From Musa acuminata AAA Group (taxonomy: Eukaryota > Streptophyta > Magnoliopsida > Zingiberales > Musaceae), in contig NC_088356.1 of NCBI RefSeq assembly GCF_036884655.1, forward strand, positions 10,607,001 to 10,671,000: a stretch of DNA of 64,000 nucleotides, given 5' to 3'. Under the pieces are notes generated by a model. The model saw only the letters and a list, made by a program, of their open reading frames with translations, was not told where the DNA came from and ran no database searches. Both the position numbers and the translations under genes were made by a program. Below are positions 38,938-50,569 of the stretch, piece by piece (position 1 is the first letter of the stretch; the number at the start of each line of letters is the position of its first letter).

Positions 38938-39509
38938 TTAACATAGAAATGCTTAATTTACTACAATATACTTATGTGAACTATGCTACTGCTATGGTAT
39001 TTTTTTCAACTCATAATATTGTCTCATAGTCTTCAACTCAGCCCACTCAAATATGACAACTTCATATTCCCTACATAAAGTTAAAACTGTTTTAAAGTAC
39101 TTTTAAAGTACTTTTCTTCATGACTAAGGAACATATTAAACGAGTTAGTTACCGGTTGTAAAATATTTAATCTCATAATTCCCAATGCATGAAGGGTTGT
39201 TTCATACACTAGTACTTATTTTGGTGTTTTAGGGTTAAAAGTTTAGAAACTGATGATATTGGCATAAGTTCTCTTGAAGTTCTCTCTTAAACTCTATATC
39301 TCTTGGATACTTCCTTGAGTGGTGAGTCTTTTGTTTTCAGTTTTGTATCTGTATTTATTATCCTTGGGGTGGTAAACTTTTTGTATCCCTTTGTTATTTT
39401 AAATTTGTTGGTGAACTATTTTTTGATTTGATTTAAGTATTATCATAAATTTGTTTCTTTCCTATTATCGATTTTTTTTTAAATGCATTCTGCATTATAC
39501 CTCGTATCA
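38938..39509 (+). repeat. Gypsy-2 right LTR
   Basis: 572 bp. Its start is diverged from TGATAC (TTAACATAG) and it ends GTATCA. Host sequence resumes at ACATCAACTTGATTTAGAGCG. Confidence 0.8.
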
Positions 39510-39531
39510 ACATCAACTTGATTTAGAGCGA

Positions 39532-39570
<39 letters not shown>

Positions 39571-39773
39571 TTACTTATGGTTTCAAAGCGTTCTTGATTA
39601 CAAGCGGAAGTTGCCCTTTTCTCACTCTCTTGTTTGCTTCTTGTTTCAAAGCATTCTTGATTGCAAGCAGAAATTGCCTTTTATATATTTGTTTGTGTTT
39701 GGGATTTTTATCTTCTTGTTATATACAAGTCTGGGAATGCTTAGGGTTAGATATATATTACATGAAGGATCCA

Positions 39774-40143
39774 TGGGGCGTTCTGCCAAACAAAGTTCTT
39801 CAAGTTCGTCAACACAGTAGGAGATCAGTGGGCGCAATGAAGTCGTCGACTCCCTCCAAAGCGAGATCACTACTAAGGAGGACCAAGTGCAGGCAATGGA
39901 TGAACTCATCAAGCAACACTAGGTCTGACCTCTTTCTTGGGTCATCTTCCTCAGCTTTGTGCTCTCATGGGAATGCACGATGATCAGGCGAAAGTGTCCG
40001 ACATCGATCAGCAGCCGAGCGATCACATCCAAGAGAACGCGGCGATGAAATCCAAGTGCCGAGAGAAGTTGATGAGTTCATGTGAGGTGAGATGATTGAA
40101 GATGTTTTTTTCCACAAAGACGCAGTCGGAGATAATTGACTGA
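39774..40143 (+). pseudogene. Coiled-coil family copy B (nonsense-mutated)
   Basis: Exon 1 (39774-39919) starts MGRSAKQSSSSSSTQ, then a TAG, then continues in frame as coiled-coil text (EVVDSLQSEITTKEDQVQAMDELIKQH) with a second TAG just before a GTCTGA donor. That is the donor position used by the other copies. Exon 2 (about 39998-40086, ATCAG acceptor) reads AKVSDIDQQPSDHIQEN; relatives begin this exon AKA or VKS. An exon-3 stub follows CACAAAG near 40119. Two stops in exon 1 make it a pseudogene, though a start at an internal Met is conceivable. Its upstream region is cut off by gypsy-2; the missing part is at 28430-28658. Confidence 0.65.
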
Positions 40144-40215
40144 GGTATGTGTTTTTGGTACAAGATCATAAATTATCCATCAATCTTTATTTAATCAACC
40201 CGAATCTTAACGCAA

Positions 40216-40255
<40 letters not shown>

Positions 40256-40281
<26 letters not shown>

Positions 40282-40422
40282 GTTTCTTGGGCTGCTGGGT
40301 TTGGAGGTTTCTTGGTCCCAAACAAAGATCCTCCCCTTTGTCCTTTTCTAGCCTCTTTATCTTGCGACCATTAAACACTGCTCACCGCCAAACGATACTC
40401 AATTCCGCCCCTCGTACTTTAG

Positions 40423-40464
<42 letters not shown>
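40256..40464. repeat. (TA)n and (CT)n microsatellites upstream of coiled-coil gene A
   Basis: A TA run at 40218-40250, CT runs at 40254-40281 and 40423-40464. Similar CT runs occur at 39536-39568, 42325-42369, 51095-51120 and 53624-53658, always near the 5' part of a family copy. Confidence 0.85.
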
Positions 40465-40468
<4 letters not shown>

Positions 40469-40692
40469 TGTGTGCGCTGGCAATCCAAGTGGAGGATGGA
40501 TCGTGTCACTCGGCTTTCCCATGCCACTTGTGAAAGCCATCTCGAGTGACAGCTAATTGTGAATGCATTAAATCTTTAATTTGTTAAACCTCTTTCCAAA
40601 TTAAAACTCATTATTTAATTTCCCTCCATATCGGACGGTCGTCCGAGCTCCTCGTGGTGCGTTAATCTTAATGCAATGTGGTGGTGCACCCC

Positions 40693-40699
40693 TATATAA
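40693..40699 (+). promoter_or_regulatory. TATA box of coiled-coil gene A
   Basis: TATATAA (in CCTATATAAGACC), 86 bp before the ATG at 40779. Further upstream (40627-40675) lies the CATATCGGACGGTCGT element shared with copy F at 4676. Confidence 0.6.
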
Positions 40700-40778
40700 G
40701 ACCACCGCCTACTCTCCGCTCCCTCCGTTCCATTTATCTTCCTCCGATCTTTAGGGCGGGCTTTGGTTTCCTCGAACA

Positions 40779-42321
40779 ATGTCTCGCGCTCCTCCATCGG
40801 ACGCCGACAAGGGCTCGCCTGGCGACTACGAGCTCGAGGAGGACTCTCTGCAGAAGCTCGTCAACTGCGAGAATCGCTGCCGCGAACTCCAAGATCAGAT
40901 CTCGTCTCTCGAGCGTGAGGTTCTCTCGTTGGAGGATCGCCTGGAGAAGCGCCGGGTTCGTGTTCTTTTCCCGTTCCTGTGTCAGATCCTTTCCCTTTTT
41001 CTTTTTTTTTTTGTCTTTTGCTTTGCTCTGTTCCTGACCTCGCTGTGGTGGTCGCAGTACGGGGCGAGACTGAGCGACGTGGCGTTGGACAAGTGCATTA
41101 GCGCATGGAACGATCTGGAGATGGAGAAAAAATTCTGGGTTGATACGTATGGGAAGTCACCGAGAACTTGGTACAAAGTCGACGATGATGTGCGGTGATA
41201 TCCTTTTTGCTTTTGGTGTTGATTTAAGAATCCTTTACGCTTTTCTCTTCATGTTGTTTCTTGATCGAGATCATGCTGTGTGATGATGTCGTCTCTTGAT
41301 AGTCATATTGCTTTTAAATTGGCTAAACTAAAGGAAGATCAAGAAACTGGAAGGGAAATTAGGGTTTAATTGATGCCAGTCGACAGCGCAATAACTGTGG
41401 AAATTGGTTCGAAATTTTTGTTGGTTACACAGAGTGTTGTCTTCAACTTTAAGTGGCATTCATGCATCAGTACCAATTCCCCTATTACTTATTGCTGCGT
41501 TCGTTAGATCGATGCGTTGCGGGCTGAGGTTGGATCCTTAAAAGATAGCAGGCAAGCGCTGTGGACCAATGTGCGACAAATTCAAGAAGAGGTATCAAAG
41601 ATAGATGAGTTGTTACTCTCCTTTACCTCATCACATCAGTAATCGATGCCATATTTTGTTGAAGGTCAAGAAATGCAATGAAGAGAATCGACGATTGCTG
41701 AAACAGTTGAGCAAGAGGAGAGATGGCAAAGGATCAGAGGCCGAACACAACAGCAGTGCTGATAAAGTGAGCGAAAGTTTTTTTTTTTTTAAATAAATCA
41801 TTCTTAATTGATTGATTATTTTGGTTTACAATTCAATGTTGTGTCTCCGCTAATTACTTCAAGTCTCATCATGCGCATAGGGAAAGCGAATTCGGGCATG
41901 AAAAAGCAAGGCATTTCCCTTGATCCTTGGGGTTAGGTTCCTTTGATGTTTAGGGATTGCTTCTTGTATGCACCATGAAGAAGCTTGTTAGTTAGTAATT
42001 CTTGCTTTGTGATGGCTTTCAACAGTGATACTGCCATCTAATGAGTGAGGGTGGGGGGGGGGGGTATTCACCATGGCTTGCAACATGTACAAGGAATTGA
42101 CTACCGGAATATAATGAGTGAGTGGGTAATTCAGACTCATGTCAATGAGTAATTGCCTTATAAGATTGATTGATTCAGAGTGGAGCTTTCTTGGTTCTCT
42201 GTCCTCTTTATCTTCTTCCGCTGCTACTGCTGCTTTTGTGTTCAAAGCTTTGTTTATCGCCAGCAAGGTCCTCCTCTTCTTCTCCCTCTCTTCTTTCTCT
42301 TGTTGCTGTGTCCGGGTTCAC

Positions 42322-42373
<52 letters not shown>

Positions 42374-43012
42374 GTGCTGCTTCTTATGGGTTCAGAGGTT
42401 TCTGATCCCCAGCAGGGAGGGAAAGGGCCTCCTGACTTCCAATATTTCTTGTTCCGAGCTGGGGAACACGGGTTTTATTTCTTGGTCCAGGAAATGAACC
42501 ATGGCAGACGAAATCTCCAGCTGCGGCGTTGGAGGATCAGCCCCGCGACTGCGAGGAGAGCAGCATTTGATTTGAAGTATTAAGGATTTGTAGCCCGAAT
42601 TACAAATATATACACACCTTTGGTAGTTCTTATGTGTGCCATCAAATTATTCCATGTTTGGTTATCTGTTCTCAATTTTAATCAAAAGCAAAACAAACAA
42701 GGCGATGCTTTATGTTTTGATCATTTCTGACACCAACATGCCTTTTTTTTTTTTTTTTTGTCTTTATCATGATGTTGCACCTATCTGATTAACTGCATTC
42801 GGAAACAGAAATGGAGCTGGAATAACCGGAGGCCAGCGTCACCTCACCCTCCACCTCCACCACTTTGTGATAACAGAGGTAGTGCAGCCTTGAATGGTTG
42901 TGATAACAGAGGTACTACCAGGATGGTTCACGATGAAGAAAAAGTGCATCGCGGAGTCGTCGGCTTCGGTGATTCTGTATTTGGATGGTTGCAAAAGAGA
43001 CTAAGCCGGTGA
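40779..43012 (+). CDS. Small coiled-coil protein, family copy A (five-exon model)
   Basis: Exons 40779-40955 (59 codons), 41058-41189 (44), 41508-41591 (28), 41665-41766 (34) and 42809-43012 (67 plus stop) join with GT..AG sites, all introns in phase 0, giving 232 residues. Residues 20-59 (DSLQKLVNCENRCRELQDQI..) and exons 3-4 (LRAEVGSLKDSRQALW; NEENRRLLKQLSKR) have heptad-like Leu/Ile spacing, so a coiled coil is likely. The last exon is different in kind: WSWNNRRP, a Pro run, a duplicated CDNRG and an ending VFGWLQKRLSR. I do not recognise the family, so its function is unknown. Exon 5 lies beyond decayed copy C2 and might belong to it; reading through exon 4 would instead stop at 41796. 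The start lacks the MG of other copies (MSRAPPS). Confidence 0.6.
42386..42583 (+). pseudogene. Coiled-coil family copy C2, decayed first exon
   Basis: The region 41920-42385 is homologous to the upstream region of copy B (28430-28658 plus 39510-39773). At the equivalent point an ATG opens MGSEVSDPQQGGKGPPD. Farther on, TTGGAGGATC..CTGCGAGGAGAG resembles the end of gene A exon 1, but no heptads or good donor remain. It sits inside intron 4 of the gene A model. Confidence 0.4.
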
Positions 43013-43460
43013 GATTGCCAAAAGGTGCTATTTGATTACTGGTTTCTTTCTTAAATAACATATGCAGAAGAAAAACACTAGGATTCAAATTGTGGAATTA
43101 TACATGTATTACATGTGTGTGTGTGTGTGTATAATATATTTATATTACAATATGTAGTCAGAGCTACGAAAAGTAAACAGCTTATGTCGATGGGCACAAA
43201 ATTCATAGGTCACAAGTTCAAGTTTGGCAGACATTCAACAAATCGAACAAGCTTAGAACAACTTAAGAGCCAATCAAGAAAAAGTTTGCGAAAATCTTCC
43301 AAACGGGAATAAGCTATTGCGAAAAAGTAATTGCCAGGACAAAAAAAATCCAGTTCCATTTTGAATTTCATGTTTTAAGCATAAAAATTGACCAATGGAA
43401 GCATGAGCCACTTTTGAAGGAAGAGGATAATCAACCAATGGCAAAACTTAAATCGTAGAT

Positions 43461-44433
43461 TTAGAGACCAGGATCGGCGGAAAATTGCTTCAAACCTAGT
43501 AGTGGTACAGGGTCCCTACTGGTCTGCTCAGTATCATCCATCGTGTCTTTAGAAAACCTCAGTGCCAAACCTACAATTATATATATCAAGCTTTTTAAGC
43601 TGTGTAACAATATGCCCATCGATACAATAAATGAAATAAATGCAGAAACACTGGCAACAATGATAACCTTGTATTGAACTGTTTGATTTAAGTCACCCTT
43701 GAAAATGAAAGCATGAATCATTATCAAATTATCATGGATCAGTATTGAATTTATCTCTTGACATGTCCAAGTTCTTCCCAGTGCTTTGTACAGAAGAAGA
43801 AAAAAAAACATCAACTCAGAGGGAACTATAAGCTTGTTAGTAATAAGACCAACTTCTGTTATGGAAAAGAGCCTGTAAATCGGAGTTCTGTCTTAGAGGT
43901 GATGATAACCATCCGATCAAAGAATAAAGGAATGAAGCTTCTAACTTGATACGACTAATTAAAAAAATTAAAAAAAAAAGTTTTAGTAAAGTTCAAATTG
44001 TGGAACATGATAGTAGAAGCATTCTGCACTTGTATACATAGGCACGGTGATAGCTGCTGCTAAGCAACTGAGCTAGGAGGGATTCACATGGAAATCGCCT
44101 ATCCTATCATCAAGTGTCAATAATTTTAACCAACAGATCGTAGCTCTGAATCAAAATTCATAATTAATCAGATTTTGAAATTTATAAAGTTCAAGAATTT
44201 TTCTCGCTTGAGTTACTGGAAGCACTTACGATGAACTTACAGATCCTTTATTGTTCACTTCCGTCACAACTCTGCTTTCTGCAAGAAGAGTACGAGCATC
44301 ATCAATATGATCAAAAACCACTTTTTGATGAGCCAACCATTTCTTTTTCCTATCCTCATACCTTGCCCTGGGTTGTTTTAGCTGTTCTTGATCATTTGCC
44401 AAGGTCTTAATATGATCCTCCAGTTGTTCAATC
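43461..44433 (-). CDS. Unidentified coiled-coil plus membrane-segment protein, 3' exons
   Basis: Two minus-strand exons join in phase 0. Exon 44433-44241 follows TTATCTAG and encodes IEQLEDHIKTLANDQEQLKQ..YEDRKKKWLAHQKVVFDHIDDAR (charged, coiled-coil-like), ending at a GTAAGT donor. Exon 43698-43461 follows TTTCAAG and encodes GDLNQTVQYKVIIVASVSAF.., a strongly hydrophobic stretch of about 30-40 residues, then RFSKDTMDDTEQTSRDPVP and a stop. A further piece at 44944-44850 (KEAEMKLMALRDLDWGKG) has an acceptor but no in-frame link. The upstream part may have been severed by copia-3 at 45092. The shape suggests a tail-anchored coiled-coil protein; I cannot name the family. Confidence 0.4.
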
Positions 44434-45091
44434 TAGATAACAAAGCAGGAAAAGAAAGGTGTTAACGAAAGTAGTAGGAAACTGATTCATGTGCAGTATA
44501 CACAATGTTCTAAAAGGCAGTTGGCTCTCCAAAAGTTGGTACGAGGAGCCTTCATGGGGTCATTTTGAATCTCTAGCTGTAAATGTAGTTCTCAACACTT
44601 GGCGAATACAATTTTTCTTTAAGAGAAAAAAGAAAGTTGGCAACATTTTGTAATAGGATAATTAATGTCACAAAATATTGGGATAACATGTTCACTTTGT
44701 CGAATTTGAACCCAAACGATTAAGTCCAAGTTTACTAAATTGGGATATTCAATTCGATGATAAATCAATCATATCTTTGCCCAAACTTAATGTGGAACTA
44801 AGGTATACTGGTTGGTACCTTTGTGTTGGCAATCTTCGTTGTTTATCAGCGATGCATCAAACTGATCATGCGACCCTGTTCTCCTTTGCCCCAATCTAAA
44901 TCTCTCAAGGCCATGAGCTTCATTTCTGCTTCTTTCTGCAACCAAGTCAAGACCACAAGAATGGAAGCCGAGAATTCACATGAGAGGGGAAAACAGAAGA
45001 ACCAAAAACGAACACGCGTAGATGGCAAACCAGGCTTTAATCATCCGGATCGCTGCATTCCCGTCGCAGTGTGCCATACTTCCGAAAGAGA

Positions 45092-45767
45092 TGTTGGGAA
45101 GAAAACTATTTAAAGCGGAATATTCTTTTCCGTATCAAAATGGTTCCTTATCAAAATACCAACTTGTTATCCAAATATAAATATCAACAGCACAGCATAA
45201 ACAATAGAGCAAATAATCAATTACACAATGAGACCAAATCTTCTAACGTGAAAAAGAAAAACCACGGGACCGTAATCCACCTCAAACTTCCACTATCAAT
45301 AATAATTATAACAGGTTTACAGTAGGTCTTCTCTAGAATAACTAGAAGATCAGAATAACATCAAGAACATAGATCTTGGCTCTAGAATATCATCAGATGA
45401 ATCTCCTCAAAAGAGAATTCTAGGTCTCACAAAGTAGATATCGCAGGAAAGTACTTTAGAGAGGGTAAACTGCAGATCAACACTGTTAGGATTGTAGAGT
45501 TTGCTGCAAGGATTCTCCACTTAAAATTTAGACCGAAACTGATAACGTTTGACCACATATCGTCAAGCAGAAAACTCAGAAACCTAATATTTCTCTCTCC
45601 TCTGCATGCCGTCGCACGCTACACGCGTTTACTGTGCACGCACACACACACTGCCATGTCTATTTTCTCACCTTTTGCCCTTTCTCTCTCTTGTTTGCTG
45701 CCCTCGATTAGTGATTTGGGCTCAATAGGCCCAATTGTCCAAGCCCACATATGGGCTGGACCCAACA
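45092..45767 (-). repeat. Copia-3 3' LTR (left)
   Basis: 676 bp, TGTTGGGAAG..GACCCAACA. Very similar to the right LTR, with scattered substitutions. Confidence 0.85.
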
Positions 45768-45783
45768 ATTCTCCCCCTCCAGC

Positions 45784-46554
45784 TCATATGGTGGGCTGTA
45801 CCAAGCCCGCTCTTCGCCTACATGCTTCAAGCTTCTTCTTAGGCAAAGACTTTGTCAACATATCTGAACCATTATCATTGGTATGCACATTTTCCAACTG
45901 TAATTCTTTCAACTCAAGCACATCACGAATCCAGTGATATCTCACATCAATATGCTTGGATCTAGAATGGTATGTTGAATTCTTGGAGAGGTGAATGGCG
46001 CTCTGACTGTCATAGTAAACAGTATATCCTTCCTGTTTCAAGCACAAATCCTGTAGAAACTTTTTCATCCATAAAGCTTCCTTGCAGACTTCAGTAATTA
46101 CTATGTATTCTGCTTCTGTGGTTGATAGAGCAACACACTTCTGTAACTTAGACTGCCAAGAGACTGCTCCTCCTGCAAATGTCATCAAGAATCCCGAAGT
46201 GGACTTCCTGGAATCAGTATCACCTGCCATGTCTGCATCTATGTAACCTTCTGACATAGGTTCATCACTACCAAAACATAAACATAACCTGGAAGTACCT
46301 CTTAGATATCTTAATATTCATTTCACTATTGCCCAATGTTCATTTCCAGGATTTGAGAGAAATCGACTAATAATTCCAACTGCATGAGCTATATCTGGCC
46401 TAATACAAACCATAGCATACATCAAACTGCTTACTGCAGATGAGTAAGGCACTTTGGACATTTCTTCTTTTTCTTTCTCACTTGTAGGACATTGTTTCGA
46501 ACTCAGCTTTAAATGACCTGCAAGTGGGGAACAAACTACTTTGGCTTTACTCAT
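45784..46554 (-). pseudogene. Copia-3 RNase H region
   Basis: GYIDADMAGDTDSRKSTSGFLMTFAGGAVSW and LSTTEAEYI, then VYYDSQSAIHLSKNSTYHSRSKHIDVRYH, all textbook copia RNase H. Upstream is YSSAVSSLMYAMVCIRPDIAHAVG. A short frame break lies between 46257 and 46318. Confidence 0.88.
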
Positions 46555-46599
46555 GTTGAATCTTTCAATAACCTTTTCAATGTAAGTCTCATGAGATAG

Positions 46600-47427
46600 T
46601 CAAATCTTCCTTTTCTTCCTATCACGAAGAATGTTCATGCCAAGTATTTGTTTCACTGATCCCAAGTCTTTCATGGCAAAAGACTTACTTAGCTCTCTTT
46701 TAAGCTTTCCGATTTTTTCAACATCATGGCCAACAATCAACATATCATCAACATATAGCAGTAAAATAATAAAATCATCATCTGAAAATTTTTTCATAAA
46801 CACACAATGATCAGATGTGGTTCTATCATACCCTTGGCACATCATAAAGGAATCAAACTTCTTGTACCACTGTCTATGTGCTTGTTTGAGTCCATATAAG
46901 CTTTTCTTAAGCTTACATACCATATTTTCTTTTCCCTTGATTTTGAAACCTTCTGGTTGCTCCATGTAAATTTCTTCTTCTAAGTCACCATGAAAAAATA
47001 TTGTTTTTACATCAAGTTGCTCAACTTCTAAATTCAAACGGGCAGCCAAACCAAGAACAACTCGGATAAAGGACATTTTCATAATTGGAGAAAATATTTC
47101 TTCAAAGTCAATACCTTTCTTCTGACTGAATCTTTTCACAACTAGTCGTGCCTTGTATCTCTGTTGTGAGCTATTATTTTCAGTCTTCAATTTATAAACC
47201 CACTTATTCTTGAGAGTTTTCTTCTCTTTAGGCAATTTTACCAAGTCATAGGTGTGGTTCTCAAGTAATGATCTCATCTTTTTTTGCATGGCTTTAACCC
47301 ACTCATTCTTATTCTCATGTATAATAGCTTCTTGGTAAATTTCTGGCTCTCCCCCGTCAGTAAGCATAACATACTCATGTGGAGGATATCTGGTAGAGGG
47401 TTGTCGCTCTCTAGTGAATCTTCTCAA
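46600..47427 (-). pseudogene. Copia-3 reverse transcriptase
   Basis: 275 open codons including EQLDVKTIFFHGDLEEEIYMEQPEGF, KKSLYGLKQAHRQWYKKFD and the catalytic box LLLYVDDMLIVG. A single stop separates it from the integrase tail. Confidence 0.9.
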
Positions 47428-47634
47428 TGGAATCTCAACTGGTGGTGGAGGTGTCTGTTCAGTTGGTTCAGCATCATCAACTGTATGTGTATCATCACTA
47501 ATATTCTAACCACAATCTTCTTGTTCATCTCCCCCATGATCATCATGAACTACAGATGAAGGAACTGGACCCAAACTCCAAGGAATATAAACAGAGGTTT
47601 CTGGCTTCTCAATATTATCACCATCATCAAACAA

Positions 47635-48562
47635 TTAGTCTTCAAAAAACACAACATCTCTGCTTCTAATAATCTTCTTATTCACTGGATCCCATAATCT
47701 GTAACCAAACTCTTCATGACCATATCCCAAGAAGATACACTTGGACCTCTCATATTTGGGAATATAAACAAATACTTTACACCCAAAGACTCTTAAGTGA
47801 TTATAAGATATATCTTTTCCTCTCCATACTCTCTCTGGAACATCATCTTTTAGAGGAACTGATGGAGAAAGATTTATCAAATCAATTATAGTTCTCATAG
47901 CCTCCTCCCAAAATGACTTTGGTAACTTGGCGTGGGAAAGCATACACCTAATCCTTTCTTCAATGGTTTTTTTCATCCTTTCTGTCACACCGTTCTGTTG
48001 AGGAGTTTTAGGAACTGTTTTCTCAAGCCTGATACCATGGAACCTGCAATAATTCTCAAAGGGACCCCTGTACTCGCCACCATTATCTAATCGAATACAC
48101 TTTAGTTTTCTGCTAGTTTCGCTTTCAACACTAACATGAAACTCCTTGAAAACATCGAGTACCTGGTCTTTAGATTTCAAAGCAAAAGCTCACATTTTTC
48201 TTGAATGGTCATCAATAAAAGTAACAAAATAAAGAGTACCTCCAAGAGTTCTAGTTTGCATAGTATAAACATCAATATGAACTAAATCAATAACATCTGA
48301 TCTTCTAGATGATGGATATGCCTGAAATGTAATTCTATGTGTTTTTCCAACTAAGCAATTGATCACAAGATTTAAGAGATGTACCTTGCAACTCTAGTAA
48401 AAACTGCTTTCTAGCAAGAGTTTGAAATTCCTTCTCGTTGATATGTTCAAGCCTCTTATGCCAAAGATCTATATTTTCATCTTTTTGAATTGCATTAATC
48501 TCTCCTTTACGTAGCTTAGCTTCCATGACATAAAAAGAGTTAATCTTCTTTCCTTTTGCCAC
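47635..48562 (-). pseudogene. Copia-3 integrase
   Basis: The pre-integrase box DLWHKRLEHINEKEF is at about 48460. The core follows with IRLDNGGEYRGPFENYC and TPQQNGVTERMKKTIEERIRCMLSHAKLPKSFWEEA. The region around 48190-48330, with the first catalytic Asp, has stops. Confidence 0.85.
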
Positions 48563-48865
48563 AATTAGAGAACCTTTAGTGAGTTTTCATTTACTTTCAC
48601 CAAAATAATGTGCAAAGCCCTCATCATCAAGTCTACCTGTAGATATCAAGTTAAGACGAATATCTGGAACATATCTTACATCTTTGAGTATCAATTTGCT
48701 CCCAATACTAGTCTCCAAGCAAATATCTTCAATGCCCACAATCTTAGATGTACCACTATTTCCCATTCTGACATTACCAAAATCACCAACAGTGTAAGAT
48801 CTAAAGAAATCACCATGAGAAGTGACATGAAATGAAGCACCAGAGTCAATTACCCAATTACTGTC

Positions 48866-49705
48866 CTAAGCTATAAGGCTAACACAACCTTCATCACAGA
48901 CAATAGTGATATTACCTTCAGCAATAATTGTATTGGTCTCTTTCTCATTTTTCTTCATTTCATTATGTTCTCGCTTCCAAAACCTACACTCTTTCTTCAT
49001 GTGACCTGACCTGTTACAGTGAAAACATTTGATATCTCTTCTAGACTTGGATCTTCCTCTATAACCATGTGGATTTCTGCTATGACTTCTTCCACGTCTT
49101 TCTTGTTTTTCAGTAACAAATGTCTCAAAAGAAGATTCACCCTGTTCTTTCCTTCTAGCATCTTCATTTAGCAAACTATCTTTAACCATATCTATAGTTA
49201 GAGTCCCCTCTAGCGTGGAGTTACAAATAGTCACCACATACGTTTCTCAACTTTCTGGTAAAGAGCTGAGAAGTAATAATCCCTGCATCTCATCATCTAT
49301 ATTCATTTTCATAGCAACCAACTTGTTTGCAAGACTCTGAAATAGGCTTATGTGCTCAACAATGTTACTACCATCTTTATACTTCAAATTTACAAGCCTT
49401 CTAAGGAGAGAAATTCTATTTCTCACTGTCTTTTTCGCAAAGAGGTTTTCTAACCTTTGCCAAACAACATCAGCTTTGGTTTCATCTGAAATATGCTCAT
49501 GCAAGTTTATATCCATCCATCTTCTAATATAGGCAATAACTTTTCTATGTTGAACTTCTCATTCTTCATCATCCATAGTAAAAGGTTTATCTTTAACCTT
49601 GATAGGCTTATACAAATCTTTGTAATAAAGCAAATCTTCCATCAGACGCCTTCAAGTGGAATAATTTGATGAGTTCAATTTAATCATATCATCTGACTGC
49701 TCCAT
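48866..49705 (-). pseudogene. Copia-3 gag
   Basis: Starts MEQSDDMIKLNSSNYST at 49705, then has TGA at the conserved Trp position. Middle: VVWQRLENLFAKKTVRNRISLLRRL. The zinc knuckle CFHCNRSGHMKKEC is intact at about 49005-49045. Stops also occur near 49240 and 49520. Confidence 0.85.
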
Positions 49706-49757
49706 TTCAATCACACAAGAAAACTAGCACCAAACAACCTGTTGCTTTGATACCACT

Positions 49758-50422
49758 TGTTGGAAAGAAACCTATTAAAGCGGAATATTCTTTTCCCTCT
49801 TTGTGTATCAAAATGGGTTCCTTATCAAAATGCCAACTTGGTATCCAAATGTAAATATCAACCAGCACAACATAAACAATAGAGCAAATAATCAATCACA
49901 CAATAAGACCAAATCTTTTAACGTGAAAAACCCAATATGGAAAAAATCACGGGACCGTAGTCCACCTCAAACTTTCACTATCAATAATAATGATAACAGG
50001 TTTACAGTAGGTCTTCTCTAGAATAACTAGAGGATCAGAATAACATCAAGAACATAGATCTTGGCTCTAGCATATCATCGGATGAATCTTCTCAAAAAAG
50101 AATTTTAAGTCTTACAAAATAGATATCACAGAAAAATATCTTAGAGAGGGTAAACTGTAGATCAACACCATTAGGATTGTAGAGTTTACTGTAAGGATTC
50201 TCCACTTAAAATTTAGGCTGAAACTGACAATGTTTGACCACATATCGTCAAGCAGAAAACTCAGAAACTTAATCTTTTTCTCTTTATTTCTCTCTCCTCT
50301 TTCTTCACACCGCCGCACGCTGCACGCGTTTACTGCGCACACACACAAGCTGCCATGTCTATTTTCTCACCTTTTGCCCTTTCTCTCTCTTGTTTGCTGT
50401 CCAAGCGCACACATGGGCTGGA
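49758..50422 (-). repeat. Copia-3 5' LTR (right)
   Basis: Begins TGTTGGAAAG beside the primer site. The end is truncated at GGGCTGGA. Confidence 0.82.
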
Positions 50423-50569
50423 TCTTGTGGAGTACATACAGGTCACCGATGGCAAGAAGGCCTGGAGATGAGGGAGATTCCGCCGGGCCCTTCGAGATCT
50501 TTTCTTGGATGGAGATCATACATGCGGTCTCAGAGGTCCCGAACCCACCAAGATTCCTTTCCGGCACCG

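Larger units (their letters stand above)
28659..39509 (+). mobile_element. Gypsy-2: second Ty3/gypsy element, twice interrupted
   Basis: LTRs 28659-29215 and 38938-39509 are homologous end to end. The left begins TGATACGGG and ends ATATCA, the right ends GTATCA. The primer site TTTGGTATTAAAGC follows the left LTR, and AACCAAGGGAGA precedes the right one. The coding order is gag, protease, RT, RNase H, integrase, all with stops. No chromodomain is seen; the tail has a GPY/F-like segment. I see no target-site duplication. It carries a Sirevirus-like insertion (31062-35401) and solo LTR 3 (36847-38044). Confidence 0.8.
45092..50422 (-). mobile_element. Copia-3: Ty1/copia element (Tork-like), inactivated
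   Basis: LTRs 45092-45767 and 49758-50422 (right end lacks about 8 bp and an internal block of about 40 bp). The primer-site complement CTTTGATACCACTTG borders the right LTR; the purine tract (GGAGGGGGAGAAT on the minus strand) borders the left. Minus-strand gag, protease, integrase, RT and RNase H are all recognisable but broken into six or more frames. There is no clear target duplication. Confidence 0.85.
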
